This document shows, in pieces, positions 8,409-18,924 of a stretch of 52,620 nt of DNA. This DNA is from Arenicella sp. (lineage in GTDB: Bacteria > Pseudomonadota > Gammaproteobacteria > Arenicellales > Arenicellaceae), in the NCBI GenBank assembly GCA_023301745.1, contig JALZVW010000031.1, forward strand, positions 1 through 52,620, given 5' to 3'. The notes beneath the pieces were generated by a model that had not been told where the DNA came from, made no database searches, and saw only the letters and a list, made by a program, of their open reading frames with translations. The number at the start of each line of letters is the position of its first letter. Within the stretch, counting starts at the first letter, position 1. The translations under genes and the position numbers were made by a program.

Positions 8409-11090
8409 TTGAAAAAATCACAGCTGCTGTTACCGCTCACCATTTGGCTTAGCGGCGCGTTTATGTTTGGACTTATAATCGCTGGTTTTTTAATTGTTCA
8501 GTTCAGCAAAGAACTCCCAAATGCTGAAAGTATAAAAGGTATTGAGCTTAAGGTTCCACTTCGAGTTTACTCCGCCGACGAGCTTTTAATTTCAGAGTTT
8601 GGCAACGAGCGCCGCAAACCAATCGCGTACCAAGACACTCCTCAAAGCCTTATAGACGCAGTGCTTGCGAGTGAAGACGACGGCTTTTTCGAACACAATG
8701 GAGTCGATTTCAAGGGCTTATTTCGAGCAGTGCTATCCAATTTCAAGTCTGGCAACTCGGGCCAGGGTGCAAGCACCATCACCATGCAAGTCGCACGAAA
8801 TTTTTTCCTAAGCAGAGACAAGACCTACACCCGTAAACTAAGAGAAGTGCTACTGGCATTTAGACTTGAGCAAATGCTCTCGAAAGAAGAAATTTTATCT
8901 CTCTACTTGAATAAGATTTTCCTTGGGCACAGGGCCTATGGATTTGGTGCGGCCGCTGAAGTTTATTACTCCAAGGAGCTAGGTCAGCTGAGCATTGCTC
9001 AAATAGCGATGCTTTCGGGTCTACCAAAGGCCCCATCGACCTTCAATCCACTACGTAATCCAGAGCGAGCCCTGATTCGCCGAAACTACGTTCTCGGCCG
9101 CCTTAACGAGCTCGGAAAAATAACAGAATCGGACTATAAAGCAGCCTTATTGGAACCCATTAGCGCAAAACGACACGGTAGGCAATCAGGCTTAGCGGCG
9201 CCTCATATCGCTGAAATGGTCCGCGCTCAGTTAGCCGAAAAATATGGTGAAGGTGTTTATTGGCAAGGGCTCAATGTCTACACGACCATTGTATCGCAAC
9301 AACAAATAGCCGCTCAGTCATCGTTACGCAAAGGGCTTCAAGCTTATGATCGACGCCATGGCTTTCGCGGCGCGGTTGGCCATTTAGACTTAGAGTTAAT
9401 TGCGCGGCGAGCCGAACCTGAACTGCTAGACAGCGCATACGAAGAAGCATTGCAGACCTACCCAAGCAGCCAAGAACAAGTTCCGGCAATTGTACTCAAT
9501 GTTTCCGATAGTGAATCTCGGGTGTGGACACGTGACTTCGGCGAAGTCGACATTCAACTTACCACATCAAAATGGGCGAAACGCCACAAGACGGCCAACT
9601 TAGTCGGCGCCACGCCCAAAAAAATGTCAGAGTTAATGGACGTCGGAGATGTACTTTACATTCAACCCCGTGACGTAGAGGGCGGAAAAAATAATAGCAA
9701 GAGCATTGATAGCACTATAACCGACTGGAAACTATCACAAATACCTAAGGTAAGTGGCGCACTCATCTCAATGGAGCCGTCGTCCGGTAAAATTTTGTCG
9801 CTCATTGGTGGCTACGATTTTTTCCTTAATAAATATAATCGAGCAACTCAGTCGATAAGACAGCCCGGGTCGAACATTAAGCCGTTTATATATTCCGCAT
9901 CATTGGACCGTGGTTTTACACCAGCCAGCCTAATAAGCGGAAGCTCAATTGTAATCACCGACCCGGCTCATGGCACGCTGTGGCGACCGGAAAATTATAG
10001 CGGCAAATTTTATGGGCCTACCCGCATGCGTATAGCGCTAGGCAAATCGATGAATCTCGTTTCTATAAGGCTATTGAGGGCGATCGGCATACCCTATGCT
10101 CGTCAATACATCGAGCGTTTTGGCATTGATATGAACAGGTTTTCGGCTTCGCTCACCATGGCGCTTGGCTCGGGCGGCGTTAAACCGTTAGAAATGCTCG
10201 GCGCGTATAGCGTACTGGCAAATGGTGGCTATAAGGTACAACCCTATTTTATTGAACGGATCACTGACCGTGCTGGCTATACGCTCTATGAAGCGCCAAA
10301 ACCGGTACTTTGCGACGAATGTTATTCTCAATACTTAGTAAAACCGCAAGAAGACAAACTAACGAGTGACGAGCAAGAGGCTGATGGCACTGCAGAAGAC
10401 GAACCCCTCATCACCGTGGAAGCCGAAGTAGAACCCAAGCTAGAACCGGGCACTGAGCCGAGTGGAGCTATTACTTACCAAGCCCCTAGGGTAATGTCGC
10501 ATGCCAACAACTTCATGACCGTCAGCATGATGAAAGATGTGGTAAAACATGGCACAGCACGACGAGCACTTACCCTTAATAGACAAGACCTAGCCGGCAA
10601 AACGGGCACCACCAATGACTACGTCGACGCATGGTTTACTGGGTTTAACTCTAAAGTTGCAACCACTGTTTGGATTGGTTTCGATAACCCCACTACTATG
10701 GGGCGAGGGGAAGCCGGTAGTTTAAGCGCACTACCTATCTGGATCGACTACATGAAAAGCGGCCTCGAAGGGGTTCCAGAGGATGTCGCAACGCTCCCTG
10801 ACTACATAGAAGCCGGCTTTGTTAATCGCGACACTGGCAAACGCACCTCGGAGCTAGACCCTGATGCGACGACAGAGTTCTTTACGATCGAAGAGCTAAC
10901 GCCTGAGTACAGTCTTTTTCAACAAAGTCATACAGACCTAGGTGGCGATCTAACTGGCTTGGACGCCAGCGAAGATCAACAAGGCGACCTTGAAACTGAC
11001 ACGGACGACACGCTTGAAGAGGCACCAGTTGAAGTAATTCAAAAAGACAGAATAATTGAAGACGCCGAGGATACTGAAGGCTTATTCTAA
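8409..11090 (+). CDS. ponA: Penicillin-binding protein 1A (bifunctional transglycosylase/transpeptidase)
   Basis: An 893-residue class A PBP that polymerises and cross-links peptidoglycan at the inner membrane. There is an N-terminal membrane helix (about 7-30). The GT51 glycosyltransferase domain shows EDDGFFEHNGVD, GASTITMQVARN and RKLREVLLA. The transpeptidase has SxxK in GSNIKPF (catalytic Ser near 487), SMN (near 545) and KTGTT (near 730). An acidic low-complexity insertion sits around 650-680, and the C-terminus is an Asp/Glu-rich tail, so the protein is somewhat longer than typical. The start appears to be TTG at 8409: a stop lies 15 bases upstream and the next Met falls inside the membrane helix. 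Divergent from pilM, the usual gammaproteobacterial arrangement. Confidence 0.95.
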   Translation: MKKSQLLLPLTIWLSGAFMFGLIIAGFLIVQFSKELPNAESIKGIELKVPLRVYSADELLISEFGNERRKPIAYQDTPQSLIDAVLASEDDGFFEHNGVDFKGLFRAVLSNFKSGNSGQGASTITMQVARNFFLSRDKTYTRKLREVLLAFRLEQMLSKEEILSLYLNKIFLGHRAYGFGAAAEVYYSKELGQLSIAQIAMLSGLPKAPSTFNPLRNPERALIRRNYVLGRLNELGKITESDYKAALLEPISAKRHGRQSGLAAPHIAEMVRAQLAEKYGEGVYWQGLNVYTTIVSQQQIAAQSSLRKGLQAYDRRHGFRGAVGHLDLELIARRAEPELLDSAYEEALQTYPSSQEQVPAIVLNVSDSESRVWTRDFGEVDIQLTTSKWAKRHKTANLVGATPKKMSELMDVGDVLYIQPRDVEGGKNNSKSIDSTITDWKLSQIPKVSGALISMEPSSGKILSLIGGYDFFLNKYNRATQSIRQPGSNIKPFIYSASLDRGFTPASLISGSSIVITDPAHGTLWRPENYSGKFYGPTRMRIALGKSMNLVSIRLLRAIGIPYARQYIERFGIDMNRFSASLTMALGSGGVKPLEMLGAYSVLANGGYKVQPYFIERITDRAGYTLYEAPKPVLCDECYSQYLVKPQEDKLTSDEQEADGTAEDEPLITVEAEVEPKLEPGTEPSGAITYQAPRVMSHANNFMTVSMMKDVVKHGTARRALTLNRQDLAGKTGTTNDYVDAWFTGFNSKVATTVWIGFDNPTTMGRGEAGSLSALPIWIDYMKSGLEGVPEDVATLPDYIEAGFVNRDTGKRTSELDPDATTEFFTIEELTPEYSLFQQSHTDLGGDLTGLDASEDQQGDLETDTDDTLEEAPVEVIQKDRIIEDAEDTEGLF

Positions 11091-11109
11091 ACTACAGTTA
11101 ACGCCCACA

Positions 11110-11152
11110 AAAAAAGGTTGTCCGACTTTCATTCAGCCCGACAACCTTTTTT
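11110..11152. terminator. Bidirectional terminator between ponA and topA
   Basis: AAAAAAGGTTGTC (11110-11122) and GACAACCTTTTTT (11140-11152) are perfect inverted arms around a 17-base loop. The A and T tracts on the two sides let the hairpin work for ponA (plus) and for topA (minus). Confidence 0.85.
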
Positions 11153-11180
11153 ACTCGCTCTAATTTAGCGATTTACCTAA

Positions 11181-13901
11181 TTAGGCCTTTTTGCTGACTA
11201 CTTTTTTCTTAGTCACTTTCTTTTTTGCCTTTTTCTTGGCTACTTTCTTTTTTGCCTTTTTCTTAACAGTTTTGGTTCCAGTCACCACCCATTTTCCGCC
11301 TTCATAAAACGACTTCCAGCCGGTGGCCTTGCCGTCTTCTTCCGATTGAACATAAATTTCTTTGGTTTTACGGCTATAGCGAATGACCGTCGGCAAACCA
11401 TCGTCGTCAGCCATCGGCGCGCTAAATAAGAAATCATACTTAGTATCAATTTGATCTTTGTACGGCAAAATTTCGGCCACCAAAGGTGCTCGAGTCTCAC
11501 GGTTTTTAGGAAATCCACTGGCGGCTAAAAACATACCTGAAGCACCGTCACGCAACACGTAATGGTCATCGACTTTAAGGCAACGCAACTCAGGCATCTG
11601 TACAGGGTCCATTTTAGGAGGAGCCGCTTCGCCACTTCGCAAAAGCTTACGTGTGTTCTTGCAGTCGTCGCTAGTGCAACCAAAATACTTACCAAAACGG
11701 CCATTTTTGAGCTGCATATCGCTCTCGCACTTGTCACACTCAAGTACAGGGCCTTCATAACCCTTTATTTTATAGGTCCCGATCTCAACTTCAAAACCAG
11801 AGCAGTCGGGATTATTCCCACAGATGTGTAATTTACGGGTCTCGTCCAAGAGATAGCTATCCATCGCGGTATTACAAACTGTGCAGTGATGCTTACTAAT
11901 TAACAACTTGGCCTCGGCCTCATCATCTTCATCAACGTTAACCGCTTCATCGCCAGAGACAAGATTCATCGTCGACTTACAACGCTCTTTTGGTGGCAAG
12001 GAATAACCTGAACAGCCTAGAAATACACCCGTGCTACCAGTACGGATCTGCATTGGGCGACTACAGGTTGCGCACTCGATGTCAGTTTCAGTAGGGCTAT
12101 TGGGCCTCATTCCACCATCATCGTCATTCTGAGCTTTCAACAAGGTTGATGAGAAGTCAGAATAAAAACTATCTAGAAGGTCACGCCATTGCATGCGGCC
12201 CTTTGCAACATCATCTAAACGATCTTCCATCGTGGCTGTAAAACTATAGTCCATTAACTCGGTAAAGCTTTCAACCAAGCGCTCGGTAACAATGTCACCC
12301 ATTTTTTGAGCATAAAAACGCCGCTTTTCGACCTGAACGTAACCGCGATCTTGAATCGTCGATATGATCGCTGCATAGGTTGACGGGCGCCCAATGCCGC
12401 GTTTTTCTAACTCTTTCACCAAGCTCGCTTCGGTATAACGCGCGGGCGGCTTAGTGAAGTGCTGAGTTGGTATAAGGGCTTGCAAATTCAACACTTCGCC
12501 AACTGTCATCGACGGCAGTACACCATCATCATCTTTCTTGACTTGAGCGGGCTGAACTCTCTGATAGCCGTCAAAGACAATTACTCGGCCTCGAGTACGC
12601 AGCTCGTAATCGCCAACATTCAATACCACGCTGGTGCTTAAAAACTTAGCTGGGACCATCTGGCAGGCCACGAACTGCCGCCAAATCAAGGTATATAAAC
12701 GCTCTGCATCACGATCTACATTGGTGATTTGAGTCGGCTTTACTTTTACATCAGATGGGCGAATGGCTTCATGCGCCTCTTGCGCTCCATCTTTACTCGA
12801 ATAAGACATCGGACCGTCGGGCAAATACTTTTTACCATATTCACTATCAATGAATCCGCGACAATCAGCCACCGCATCTTTGCTCAAGTTAGTTGAATCG
12901 GTACGCATATAGGTGATGTAGCCAGCTTCATACAGGCGTTGAGCTAGCATCATCGTTTTTTTAACACCAAAACCTAACCGTGTACTCGCTGCCTGTTGCA
13001 AGGTCGACGTGATATAGGGCGCGGTCGGCTTGGTTGAAGTAGGTCGCTCATTGATTTCGGCAACCTTATAATCAGCCGCCTCTAAATGCGCGACCGCAAT
13101 ATCGGTTTGTTCTTGAGTAACGGGCTTGAAGCTCTCGCCTTTGTACTTACGCACTTCAAAATTGACTGTATCTTTCGCTTTGGTTTTTAAATCGGCAAAA
13201 AGGTCCCAATACTCTTCGGGAATAAAGGCCCGAATTTCGCGCTCTCGCTCAACGACTAAACGTAATGCGACCGACTGAACACGCCCAGCAGACAAACCCC
13301 GAGCAATTTTAGCCCACAGTAGCGGGGAGACCATATAGCCTACAACTCTGTCAAGAAAACGACGCGCTTGCTGTGCTTGGACACGCGCCATGTCTACTGG
13401 GCCAGGGTTTTCAAACGCCGCTTGAATCGCCGTCTTAGTGATTTCATTGAATACCACTCGGCGATAACGCGTAGGGTCACCACCGATAGCTTCTTGAAGG
13501 TGCCAAGCAATAGCCTCACCCTCTCTGTCCATATCAGTCGCGAGATAGATAATGTCAGCATCTTTGGCGAGTTTAACCAACTCGTCGACCACTTTTTCTT
13601 TACCTGGCAGAATTTCGTAACGCGCCTCCCAGTTCTTATCAGGATCAATACCCATCCTGTTAATCAGCTGGATCTTACTTTTTTTCTGTCGATGAACGAT
13701 CTTATCTTCGGGAGATAGTTTGCGAGTGATGGCCGCTTGACGAGCACGCTCTTTCGAGTCGACAGGTTTTTTATCGCCACCACTGGTAGGTAGATCTCGA
13801 ATATGCCCAACGCTGGACTTAACTATGTAGTCGTCACCGAGGTATTTATTGATCGTTTTCGCTTTTGCTGGCGATTCGACTATGACTAAAGACTTGCCCA
13901 T
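11181..13901 (-). CDS. topA: DNA topoisomerase I
   Basis: A 906-residue type IA topoisomerase that relaxes negative supercoils. It has an N-terminal Toprim domain ([27 protein letters not shown] with the acidic metal ligands), the core with the catalytic Tyr in YITYMRTDS (near residue 331) and three C-terminal Cys4 zinc ribbons (CATCSRPM...C, CTVCNTAM...C, CDKCESDM...C). It ends in a very basic Lys/Ala/Val tail (about the last 30 residues, [12 protein letters not shown] type), which could add non-specific DNA binding. Last gene of tsaP-dprA-smg-topA and convergent with ponA. Confidence 0.97.
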   Translation of the reverse strand: MGKSLVIVESPAKAKTINKYLGDDYIVKSSVGHIRDLPTSGGDKKPVDSKERARQAAITRKLSPEDKIVHRQKKSKIQLINRMGIDPDKNWEARYEILPGKEKVVDELVKLAKDADIIYLATDMDREGEAIAWHLQEAIGGDPTRYRRVVFNEITKTAIQAAFENPGPVDMARVQAQQARRFLDRVVGYMVSPLLWAKIARGLSAGRVQSVALRLVVEREREIRAFIPEEYWDLFADLKTKAKDTVNFEVRKYKGESFKPVTQEQTDIAVAHLEAADYKVAEINERPTSTKPTAPYITSTLQQAASTRLGFGVKKTMMLAQRLYEAGYITYMRTDSTNLSKDAVADCRGFIDSEYGKKYLPDGPMSYSSKDGAQEAHEAIRPSDVKVKPTQITNVDRDAERLYTLIWRQFVACQMVPAKFLSTSVVLNVGDYELRTRGRVIVFDGYQRVQPAQVKKDDDGVLPSMTVGEVLNLQALIPTQHFTKPPARYTEASLVKELEKRGIGRPSTYAAIISTIQDRGYVQVEKRRFYAQKMGDIVTERLVESFTELMDYSFTATMEDRLDDVAKGRMQWRDLLDSFYSDFSSTLLKAQNDDDGGMRPNSPTETDIECATCSRPMQIRTGSTGVFLGCSGYSLPPKERCKSTMNLVSGDEAVNVDEDDEAEAKLLISKHHCTVCNTAMDSYLLDETRKLHICGNNPDCSGFEVEIGTYKIKGYEGPVLECDKCESDMQLKNGRFGKYFGCTSDDCKNTRKLLRSGEAAPPKMDPVQMPELRCLKVDDHYVLRDGASGMFLAASGFPKNRETRAPLVAEILPYKDQIDTKYDFLFSAPMADDDGLPTVIRYSRKTKEIYVQSEEDGKATGWKSFYEGGKWVVTGTKTVKKKAKKKVAKKKAKKKVTKKKVVSKKA

Positions 13902-14010
13902 TTTTTATTGCTTACTATGTTGTATTTAATGCTGTACGCAGGTTGCTAACAGACAAATTTGACTTTATAAGTGTGCAGAGTATCCACAATAAGCGGCATG
14001 CGAGCAAGGC

Positions 14011-14499
14011 TTAGTGTATTGCAGGTAACAAATCTTCACTAACAATCACCTCGACCCACTCGGCTATTTCGTCAAAACCAGGCTGATTACTCAATACCAT
14101 CAGCACTACCCATTTTATATGGTCGATAGTGACATCAACAGAGTCGAGTGCGATAACTCGATCAATAACCGTTTCGCGAGAAAACTGATCTAGCAAACCT
14201 GCGCTCACCAACCGCGCTAAAAGAGTCTGCCCCTCAATTTTCAAACGATCAAGCTCTTGTTTTGTATAGAAACGCGTCGAACTGGCCGCCGGTGGCTGCC
14301 AATCAACCTCACTCGGATCGCGCTCACATACATCAAGTAGACCTTCAAGCCAAACAAATGCCTTGTCGACTTCATCATCGGGAAAACCAACATTAACTAA
14401 CTCTTTCGCCAGTTCCTCTTGGCCCGGTTCAAACGAGTCACCATCAATGATGTAATTTTCGAAGAGGTAAATCAGCACTTCGAGCATATCTTCTTTCAT
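14011..14499 (-). CDS. smg: Smg family protein (DUF494)
   Basis: A 162-residue protein of the Smg/DUF494 family, recognised from MKEDMLEVLIYLFENYI at the start and its place between dprA and topA, the same order as in E. coli. It is mostly helical and acidic with no signal peptide or membrane segment. The molecular function of this family is not established. A GAGGGGTG ribosome-binding stretch precedes the ATG. Confidence 0.92.
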   Translation of the reverse strand: MKEDMLEVLIYLFENYIIDGDSFEPGQEELAKELVNVGFPDDEVDKAFVWLEGLLDVCERDPSEVDWQPPAASSTRFYTKQELDRLKIEGQTLLARLVSAGLLDQFSRETVIDRVIALDSVDVTIDHIKWVVLMVLSNQPGFDEIAEWVEVIVSEDLLPAIH

Positions 14500-14536
14500 T
14501 CACACCCCTCTAGATAAATCGGCACAACCGAATCTA

Positions 14537-15673
14537 TCAAGATAAATTTACGTAACCACCATCATCGGCGATTGCCACAACCCCTAAGAGCTCCAGTTCA
14601 AGTAGCATGGATGAAACTTCGGCCGAGGTCAATTCGCTGCCCAATATTATGTCGTCAATCGAGGTCGACTCGGTAGAAATATACTTAAGAAGGAAGTGTT
14701 TGGCGTCAGTGTTCGATGCTATAGATAGAGACGTTGAAGTGAGGGAAGTATTGGCTTGCACGAACCTAGACAGCGGCTCAGACAAACAGTGAATCACATC
14801 TTTAGCTGAGCTGACTAATGCCGCACCTTGCTTTAGTAATTGGTGAGAGCCGTAGTATTGGGTACTCAACGCAGAACCCGGCACCACCATTACCTCTCTA
14901 TTTTGCTCCATCGCTAAGCGAGCTGTTATCAAGGTGCCGCTGCGTTCGGCCGCCTCGACGATAACAACACCGAAAGACAGGCCACTTATAATGCGATTTC
15001 GTTGGGGAAACGTATAACGACTTGGCTTTACTCCAAGTGGGTATTCAGAGATCAATAATCCTCCAGCTGCTAAATTTTCATACAACGCTCGATGTCTCGA
15101 GGGGTAGATCGTATCCAAACCATTGCCAAGCACGGCGATACTCTTGCCCCCGTTAGTAATCGCAGCTTGGTGAGCTGCACCATCCACGCCAAACGCCATA
15201 CCACTTGTCACCACGACTCCCAACTCAGCCAAATCATGGCTTATTGTTCGAGTGATTTTTTCACCAACCGGGGTTGGCCGACGAGAGCCAACAATAGCCA
15301 CCTGGGGTTCGGTCAGTAAACCAATATTGCCAATGGCAAACAACGCCAGCGGCGGGTCAGTCAACTCAAGCAATAAAGGTGGATAGCGCTCATCAGTAAA
15401 CGGAATCAAATGATGATTATCTCGATTGAGCCAACTCAGGTCCGCTTGAATACTCAACTTATCAATTGATGACGATAGATTTCGTTGCCGGCCAGCGATG
15501 AGCATACGCACCTGTTCAACTGGCGCATCTAACACCCGTGACGGGCTTTTAAAGTAGTGGATTAAGTCGCGTTTTTGCGAAGAGCTCCAACGCCGATCAC
15601 GAATCAGTCGACACCAACACTCATAAGGCAGTTTATCGGTTTCGCCGCCGATAAAAAAACGATCTTGCTGCAT
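14537..15673 (-). CDS. dprA: DNA-processing protein DprA
   Basis: A 378-residue DprA/Smf protein, which loads RecA on incoming single-stranded DNA during natural transformation. An N-terminal helical region (1-80) is followed by the Rossmann-like core with VAIVGSRRPT, SGMAFGVDGAAHQAA, GNGLDTIYPSRH, ISEYPLG, FPQRNRIISGLSFGVVIVEAA and SGTLITARLA. A C-terminal winged-helix domain (about 310-378, TSAEVSSMLLELELLGVV) completes it. The presence of type IV pilus genes nearby means a competence role is plausible but not shown. It lies between tsaP and smg in an all-minus run. Confidence 0.96.
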   Translation of the reverse strand: MQQDRFFIGGETDKLPYECWCRLIRDRRWSSSQKRDLIHYFKSPSRVLDAPVEQVRMLIAGRQRNLSSSIDKLSIQADLSWLNRDNHHLIPFTDERYPPLLLELTDPPLALFAIGNIGLLTEPQVAIVGSRRPTPVGEKITRTISHDLAELGVVVTSGMAFGVDGAAHQAAITNGGKSIAVLGNGLDTIYPSRHRALYENLAAGGLLISEYPLGVKPSRYTFPQRNRIISGLSFGVVIVEAAERSGTLITARLAMEQNREVMVVPGSALSTQYYGSHQLLKQGAALVSSAKDVIHCLSEPLSRFVQANTSLTSTSLSIASNTDAKHFLLKYISTESTSIDDIILGSELTSAEVSSMLLELELLGVVAIADDGGYVNLS

Positions 15674-15703
15674 AATAACGACCCTCCATGGTCATAGTAA
15701 AAT

Positions 15704-15740
15704 ACGGCGCCAAGCTAAGTCTTGCGCCGTTTCTTTATTT
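15704..15740 (+). terminator. Hairpin with T-rich tail between tsaP and dprA
   Basis: ACGGCGC (15704-15710) pairs with GCGCCGT (15724-15730). The tail TTCTTTATTT follows on the plus strand and a weaker ATTTTACT on the minus strand. As both flanking genes are read on the minus strand it may act as a partial attenuator between tsaP and dprA. Confidence 0.5.
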
Positions 15741-15764
15741 AGATTCGCTAAACCCTAAAAAGAA

Positions 15765-16898
15765 TCACTCGGCACTAGGGCTAACTAAAGCATCACCAGC
15801 GACTATTTGTTGGTTTGAATCAGTTATGATGGCGTAACTAACCTTCTCAAACGTTCTAAACACCAAGGCAAGTCCGATTTTCTCTTCTGGCAAAAAGTAT
15901 TTTTCACCGGTAAATGGATCTTTCTTAGCCTTCTTTTGGCTCAGAACTCGCAACACATCGCCCGCTTTCACCCCTTCTCGCTCACCCAGGTTAATCGCAA
16001 CAATTGATAGCGCGCCTAGCTCGGCAGATCGATTAGGCGTCTCCAAAATAACGCCACGAATTTTATCATTCTGCGGAGCGCTCGGAGCAAAGAAAGGCAA
16101 AGCCTCTTCGACTAAAACCGCACGAAGCCGGTCTCTAATATTAATATCTTCGTAACTCTTAGTGATGGTCAAACGCGCAGGGTCACCCTCTTTTAACAGA
16201 TTAGCATCTCCTAAGTGCCTCGCTTCCCAGCCTAGGCTCTCACCACTCACCGGGTCAACAAAATGACGGCCCGGTTTAAATATTCTAAATTTATCAATCG
16301 ACTGATCCTCAATACCTCTCGCATAAAACTGGTCGTATTTACCGAGAACCAAACGACTATTATAGCCGTCTACAATGTAAGGGGCTGATTTCAACTCATT
16401 CGCATCTGTAACCAATGGCGAATTGATGTATGGCTCAATAGCGGCGGGATCGATCAAAGGGATCGCATCACCGTAGCGACTAGCTCTGGGCTCTGGCGAC
16501 AATTTAACGGTTTCACGACGCAGAGTTCGCAATACCGGACGACCATCAACAAAGGTCAATACCAGCACATCACCAGGGTAAATAAGATCAGGGTTTTCTA
16601 CCTGAGGGTTCCCCTGCCACACTTCAGGCCAACGCCACGGATCACGCAGAAATTTGCCTGAAATACCCCACAAGGTATCACCTTTGACTATGGTGTAGCG
16701 ATCTGGGTAAGAGTCAGCTAACAATGAATCATTGGCTGCGTGACTGTTCACGCCAACACTCATCGTTAATGCCAAAGCAACCAGGGCTAGCTGGAAGCGG
16801 CGAATAAGGCGTTGAACAATCTCACCAAATGCAAACCTGTTGCTTGCTAGGCTTGCTTGATGAGACGGTATTTTGAAGTTCGATTTAATTATTGTCAT
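15765..16898 (-). CDS. tsaP: LysM-domain secretin-associated protein TsaP
   Basis: A 377-residue exported protein. After an unusually long N-terminal region and a hydrophobic signal segment (about 36-53, ending NSHAAND) comes a LysM peptidoglycan-binding domain (about 67-115: DRYTIVKGDTLWGISGKFL...DPWRWPEVWQGNPQV...LIYPGDVLVL). The remainder is the conserved C-terminal domain of this family (YDQFYARGI, REGVKAGDVLRVL). Its position upstream of dprA and divergent from def matches the Pseudomonas gene assigned as TsaP, which ties the PilQ secretin ring to peptidoglycan. The pilQ operon in the same window fits this job. The role here is by homology. Confidence 0.85.
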   Translation of the reverse strand: MTIIKSNFKIPSHQASLASNRFAFGEIVQRLIRRFQLALVALALTMSVGVNSHAANDSLLADSYPDRYTIVKGDTLWGISGKFLRDPWRWPEVWQGNPQVENPDLIYPGDVLVLTFVDGRPVLRTLRRETVKLSPEPRASRYGDAIPLIDPAAIEPYINSPLVTDANELKSAPYIVDGYNSRLVLGKYDQFYARGIEDQSIDKFRIFKPGRHFVDPVSGESLGWEARHLGDANLLKEGDPARLTITKSYEDINIRDRLRAVLVEEALPFFAPSAPQNDKIRGVILETPNRSAELGALSIVAINLGEREGVKAGDVLRVLSQKKAKKDPFTGEKYFLPEEKIGLALVFRTFEKVSYAIITDSNQQIVAGDALVSPSAE

Positions 16899-17370
16899 TA
16901 GTTATGTGCCTATATAAGTTAGGCTTAGCTGGTTAGGCTGCATTCGCTTACTTAAATTCTTCACCTGAATTATAACTCCAATAAATTCGAAGTATAATAG
17001 GCTCAAACAAGCTTCACACTTTTGGTTTTCATGGCATGTCTTCTACTATTCGAGCATAATACACACACTCAAATGGCTAAAGCAGTTTGCACGCCGTTTA
17101 TTTAAACTCTTATTAAAACTTTATCACTTAACTTTGTTCTAGATAGCGCCTGATACTGCTCGGTATAACTAATCATTAGTGCCGCATTACAGTAACTAAG
17201 TGGCTAGATTAGTTCTCAAGCGAGCCATTAAGCAAGCCTAGAACGTAAATAATATAGCTTATTTAGTATGTTACGAGAACATTGTAGAATACAGTTTACG
17301 TTATTTTTAACCTAAACTGTAAGCGAAATTCAGTATTAGTGACCCAAACCCAGGTATTGTGAGCCCGCAA
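16899..17370. promoter_or_regulatory. 472-bp divergent gap between tsaP and def
   Basis: No protein-coding frame is convincing. It must carry the promoters for tsaP (minus) and def (plus). A TATAAT box reads on the plus strand at 16993-16998 but lacks a good -35. A perfect 8-bp inverted repeat ACAGTTTA/TAAACTGT (17291-17298 and 17313-17320, 14-base loop) lies about 50 bases before def. A 13-bp palindrome ACTAATCATTAGT lies at 17167-17179. None can be given a function. Confidence 0.5.
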
Positions 17371-17874
17371 ATGGCCATTTTAGAAATCTTAGTTTATCCA
17401 GATGAACGCCTTAGAACTGTCGCGAAACCCGTCGAGACAGTTGATGAATCAACTCGCCAATTGGTTAAAGACATGACTGAGACCATGTATGACGCCAATG
17501 GTATCGGCCTTGCGGCAACCCAAGTCAACATCCATCAGCAAGTAATTGTTATGGACCTTTCGGATGAGCGCAACGAGCTCAGAGTACTAATTAATCCGAC
17601 CGTGATCGAGCAAGATGGAGAACAAGTATACGATGAAGGCTGCCTCTCAGTGCCCGAATACTACGCGCCGGTGAAACGGGCCGAGAACATAAAGATCAAT
17701 GCGTTAGATGAACAGGGTGAGATTTACCAACTCGAAGCGCACGGGCTACTAGCCGTTTGCATTCAACACGAGATGGACCATCTGGCGGGCAAAGTGTTCG
17801 TCGATTACTTATCGCGCCTGAAGCAAGATCGCATCAAGAAAAAATTTGTAAAACGCGCCCGTTCTTTCGATTAA
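17371..17874 (+). CDS. def: Peptide deformylase
   Basis: A 167-residue iron-type peptide deformylase that removes the formyl group from the start methionine of new proteins. All three motifs are intact: [10 protein letters not shown] (residues 44-53), EGCLSVP with metal ligand Cys91, and HEMDH with His133, Glu134 and His137. The ATG at 17371 gives the family start [14 protein letters not shown]; a GTG 12 bases upstream was rejected because its ribosome-binding spacing is poor and the family does not carry the extra residues. It heads the def-fmt-rsmB run. Confidence 0.97.
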   Translation: MAILEILVYPDERLRTVAKPVETVDESTRQLVKDMTETMYDANGIGLAATQVNIHQQVIVMDLSDERNELRVLINPTVIEQDGEQVYDEGCLSVPEYYAPVKRAENIKINALDEQGEIYQLEAHGLLAVCIQHEMDHLAGKVFVDYLSRLKQDRIKKKFVKRARSFD

Positions 17875-17958
17875 TCGAACCGCATTAGCGACGTAATTTA
17901 CTAATACGTATTCAGACAAAAAAATGACTCACCTCGAACCAAAAACTACTTATATTTA

Positions 17959-18924
17959 ATGAAAATTATTTTTGCCGGCACTCCAGCGTTTGCCGTCGCG
18001 CCGCTCAAAGCATTGGCAACAGCGCATGAAGTCGTCGCGGTCTTCACGCAGCCTGACCGCAAAGCTGGCCGTGGTAAAAAACTAACAGCATCTCCAGTAA
18101 AAGAATATGCTTGCGAAATTGGTGTGCCTGTTTTCCAGCCCTCAACATTAAAAGACCAAGCAGGTCTAATACAAGACTTGAATGCCGATATTATGATAGT
18201 GGTAGCTTACGGCATGTTGTTACCGCAAGAAATACTCGACATTCCGCCCTTAGGCTGCTTAAACATTCATGCATCCCTACTACCTCGCTGGCGTGGCGCG
18301 GCGCCAATTCAGCGCGCGATTGAAGCCGGCGATCAACAAACAGGGGTGAGCATAATGCGCATGGAATTGGGCCTCGATACTGGCCCGGTCTTTAAAATGT
18401 TGACCCTCGACATTTCAGACTCTGACACCAGTCAAACTATACATAACCAGCTAGCAACGCTGGGCGCTGATGGCATTTGTCAGGTTGTGCTGGCACTTGA
18501 GAACAACCCAGATATCACACCAACACCTCAAAACCAAGCCTTATCAAACTACGCGAAAAAAATCACCAAAGCTGAAGCTGAACTTGACTGGACAATGTCT
18601 GCCAAGCAACTTCAGCAGCAATTACGCGCTTTTATTCCTTGGCCTGTTAGTCAAACTCAACATCAAGGAACTCGTCTTAGAATTTGGCAGTCGAGCGTCG
18701 TCGAAAGCGAGCACTCAAGTTTGCCCGGCACCATCATCGCGGTCAGCGACTTAGGCGTTGATGTTGCCTGCGCTTCAGGAGCACTACGATTGGAAAAACT
18801 ACAACGTGACGGCAGCAAACCAATGGCTTACTCAGATTTTCGCAACGGTTACAGTTTACCGGTTGGAGACGTTTTAGGCAGTCGGGCTGCACTTGATCTG
18901 GATAAGGAGAACATAAATGGCTAA
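17959..18924 (+). CDS. fmt: Methionyl-tRNA formyltransferase
   Basis: A 321-residue enzyme that formylates initiator Met-tRNA with 10-formyl-tetrahydrofolate, the step that Def later reverses. The N-terminal Rossmann domain shows MKIIFAGTPAFAVAPL and the catalytic region NIHASLLPRWRGAAPIQRAI with the following GVSIMRMELGLDTGP. The C-terminal OB-like tRNA-binding domain begins near residue 205 (AELDWTMSAKQLQQQLRAF). The end overlaps the rsmB start by 8 bases. Confidence 0.97.
   Translation: MKIIFAGTPAFAVAPLKALATAHEVVAVFTQPDRKAGRGKKLTASPVKEYACEIGVPVFQPSTLKDQAGLIQDLNADIMIVVAYGMLLPQEILDIPPLGCLNIHASLLPRWRGAAPIQRAIEAGDQQTGVSIMRMELGLDTGPVFKMLTLDISDSDTSQTIHNQLATLGADGICQVVLALENNPDITPTPQNQALSNYAKKITKAEAELDWTMSAKQLQQQLRAFIPWPVSQTQHQGTRLRIWQSSVVESEHSSLPGTIIAVSDLGVDVACASGALRLEKLQRDGSKPMAYSDFRNGYSLPVGDVLGSRAALDLDKENING

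Noticed and set aside
17359-17874. GTG start for def at 17359
   Set aside because: The family start MAILEI... matches the ATG at 17371 and the GTG has a poor ribosome-binding distance.
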